From an uncultured Aquimarina sp. (GTDB lineage: Bacteria > Bacteroidota > Bacteroidia > Flavobacteriales > Flavobacteriaceae), in the NCBI GenBank assembly GCA_947503835.1, contig CANNFM010000006.1:165683-229682 (forward strand): 64,000 nucleotides of DNA, read 5' to 3'. The notes beneath the pieces are model-generated. The model worked only from the letters and a program-made list of their open reading frames with translations, did no database searches and was not told the DNA's origin. Numbering within the stretch: position 1 is the first letter of the stretch; each line of letters begins with the position of its first letter. The translations under genes were made by a program, and so were the position numbers. Shown here piece by piece: positions 63,111-64,000 of this stretch.

Positions 63111-63662
63111 TTAATCGTTTTTTAAAAACTGTTCAATTTTTTTTGAAGCTAAATGATATGAGGCTTTTAACGCTCCTTCACTAGTTTCCAAAATTTCGGA
63201 GATCTCCTTATATTTTAGATCCTGAAAATATTTCATATTAAATACCTGTTGCTGTTTCTGTGGGAGTAAAGCGATCGCTTTTTGTAATTTTAATTGAATT
63301 TCATCACCTTCAAAATATACATCTGCCTCTAAGTTTTGTATTAATTGGCGATTAAGTTCTTCACTACTAATAGCATACTTTTTGGCTTTTTTATTTAAAA
63401 AGGTTATAGATTCATTTGTTGCAATTCGATATAGCCAAGAATAAAGTTTGCTATCGCCTTTAAATTTTTTAATGTTTTTATATACTTTGATAAATACATT
63501 TTGCAATATGTCATCTGTATCATCATGGTTTTTTACCATATTTCTTATATGCCAATACAGGCGCTGTTTATATAATGCAACAAGTTGACCAAAGGCAACA
63601 TTAATATCTTCATCAGACTGAAGTGCAATAAGTAATTTCTCTTCTTCTTCGTGGGTATTCAA
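63111..63662 (-). CDS. ECF RNA polymerase sigma factor (RpoE-like)
   Basis: 183 residues, normal ECF length. Region 2: FGQLVALYKQRLYWHIRNMV, then DDTDDILQNVFIKVYKNIKKF and SWLYRIATNESITFLNKK. Region 4: ALLPQKQQQVFNMKYFQDLKYKEISEILETSEGALKASYHLA (landmarks) for -35 recognition. First gene of a three-gene leftward operon with the putative anti-sigma membrane protein and Spy-like protein. Probably autoregulated and responsive to envelope stress (inference from arrangement). Confidence 0.95.
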   Translation of the reverse strand: MNTHEEEEKLLIALQSDEDINVAFGQLVALYKQRLYWHIRNMVKNHDDTDDILQNVFIKVYKNIKKFKGDSKLYSWLYRIATNESITFLNKKAKKYAISSEELNRQLIQNLEADVYFEGDEIQLKLQKAIALLPQKQQQVFNMKYFQDLKYKEISEILETSEGALKASYHLASKKIEQFLKND

Positions 63663-63853
63663 AGTTACTATTAATTATGTTGATTATATATTTATTGTAT
63701 TATATCTACCTAATTAAGACTAATGTACATAAAAAAGGTTTAATCAAGTCAATTAAAAAAAATCTATTCTTTGTTATTTTGTAAGAAATTTGTAGGAAGA
63801 AAAGTTAAATTACGGGTAAATTGATATTTATTTTAGATAAAATACACTTTTTG

Positions 63854-63884
63854 TTTGGTAAATTGTAAAAAGATCATATCTTTG
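63854..63884 (+). promoter_or_regulatory. Consensus Bacteroidota promoter
   Basis: TTTG at 63854-63857, a 19-base spacer, then TATCTTTG at 63877-63884, an exact fit to TTTG-N19-TAnnTTTG. It faces right and should start transcription near 63890. Confidence 0.75.
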
Positions 63885-63904
63885 ACATGTGAAAATGAGT
63901 TAGT

Positions 63905-63940
63905 GCTTTCATTCTCCCCAAGATGAAAGTTTTTAATAAA
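63905..63940 (+). promoter_or_regulatory. Leader hairpin with T-run
   Basis: CTTTCAT pairs with ATGAAAG around a 10-base loop and is followed by TTTTTAAT. It lies just after the predicted transcription start, so it could be a leader terminator/attenuator or a small RNA. The seven-codon GTG frame ending inside the hairpin may be chance. Confidence 0.45.
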
Positions 63941-64000
63941 AGTGAGTTTTAATTTTAGAGTAAGCCCCTAAATTAAGATGATTTGTGTGAAGAGAAAGAG

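Larger units (their letters stand above)
63663..64000. other. 338-bp intergenic region at the right edge
   Basis: AT-rich region between the ECF sigma gene and an unseen rightward gene. It contains the promoter at 63854-63884 and its leader. The gene controlled by the promoter is beyond the window. Confidence 0.6.

Noticed and set aside
1..64000. tRNA or rRNA genes
   Set aside because: I looked for T-loop-like and conserved rRNA segments in the intergenic regions and saw none; a tRNA search program would settle it.

Overview
The window comes from a low-GC member of the Bacteroidota, most probably a marine Flavobacteriaceae (an Aquimarina-like genome is my guess from the gene content; no marker gene fixes the genus). 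The reasons are secreted enzymes ending in type A sorting domains of the type IX secretion system (T9SS), a SusC/SusD pair with a FecI/FecR-type sigma/anti-sigma pair, STN-domain TonB-dependent receptors, DUF4249 and DUF4302 lipoproteins, and TAnnTTTG-type -7 promoter elements. No rRNA, tRNA, CRISPR array, transposase or phage gene was found.

Layout. (1) 1-11664 (+): a polysaccharide-degradation locus. It holds the end of one GH18 chitinase, a giant GH8 / GH16-like / GH19 enzyme with CBM6 and three CBM5/12 modules, a second GH18 chitinase, a GH16 laminarinase with beta-gamma-crystallin and CBM6 modules, and an astacin-type lipoprotein protease. Together these would attack chitin, chitosan and beta-1,3-glucan plus protein, the polymers of fungal walls and similar composites. 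(2) 11786-12235: a GC-rich array of 22 units phased at exactly 21 bp whose polarity flips at a central 28-bp-arm inverted repeat, lying between convergent terminators. (3) 12494-14801 (-): an esterase lipoprotein and an M28 peptidase. (4) 15263-28827 (+): a four-gene cassette present twice in tandem (unknown secreted protein, STN-TonB-dependent receptor, DUF4249 lipoprotein, macroglobulin-like protein with a plug-like segment). This is the best candidate for an undescribed system. (5) 29016-38459: FecR anti-sigma, SusC, SusD, zinc metallohydrolase lipoprotein and DUF4302 lipoprotein (-), with the ECF sigma gene divergent. The reading frame of that sigma gene has a stop at the third codon of its natural start. 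(6) 38480-46976: trehalose and alpha-glucan genes (MFS transporter, OtsA-OtsB fusion, GH15, CBM9-like lipoprotein, secreted alpha-amylase with two CBM26 modules). (7) 47745-55705 (-): beta-oxidation genes (acyl-CoA dehydrogenase, thiolase, hydroxyacyl-CoA dehydrogenase/enoyl-CoA hydratase fusion, MarR regulator) and an acyl-CoA ligase. A near-identical palindrome precedes both the MarR gene and the ligase. (8) 55886-64000: purL, an RsmB-like rRNA methyltransferase, a beta-propeller lipoprotein, and an ECF sigma / anti-sigma-like / Spy-like operon, ending in a promoter and leader whose gene lies beyond the window.

Coordination. Surface hydrolysis by T9SS cargo and uptake through TonB-dependent receptors run through the first half; carbon storage and fatty-acid oxidation follow. 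Two 68-bp upstream elements with matching blocks in the same order, one before the second cassette copy and one before the amylase, suggest common control of otherwise unrelated loci. All functional calls rest on reading motifs and family resemblance by eye; no database search was run.
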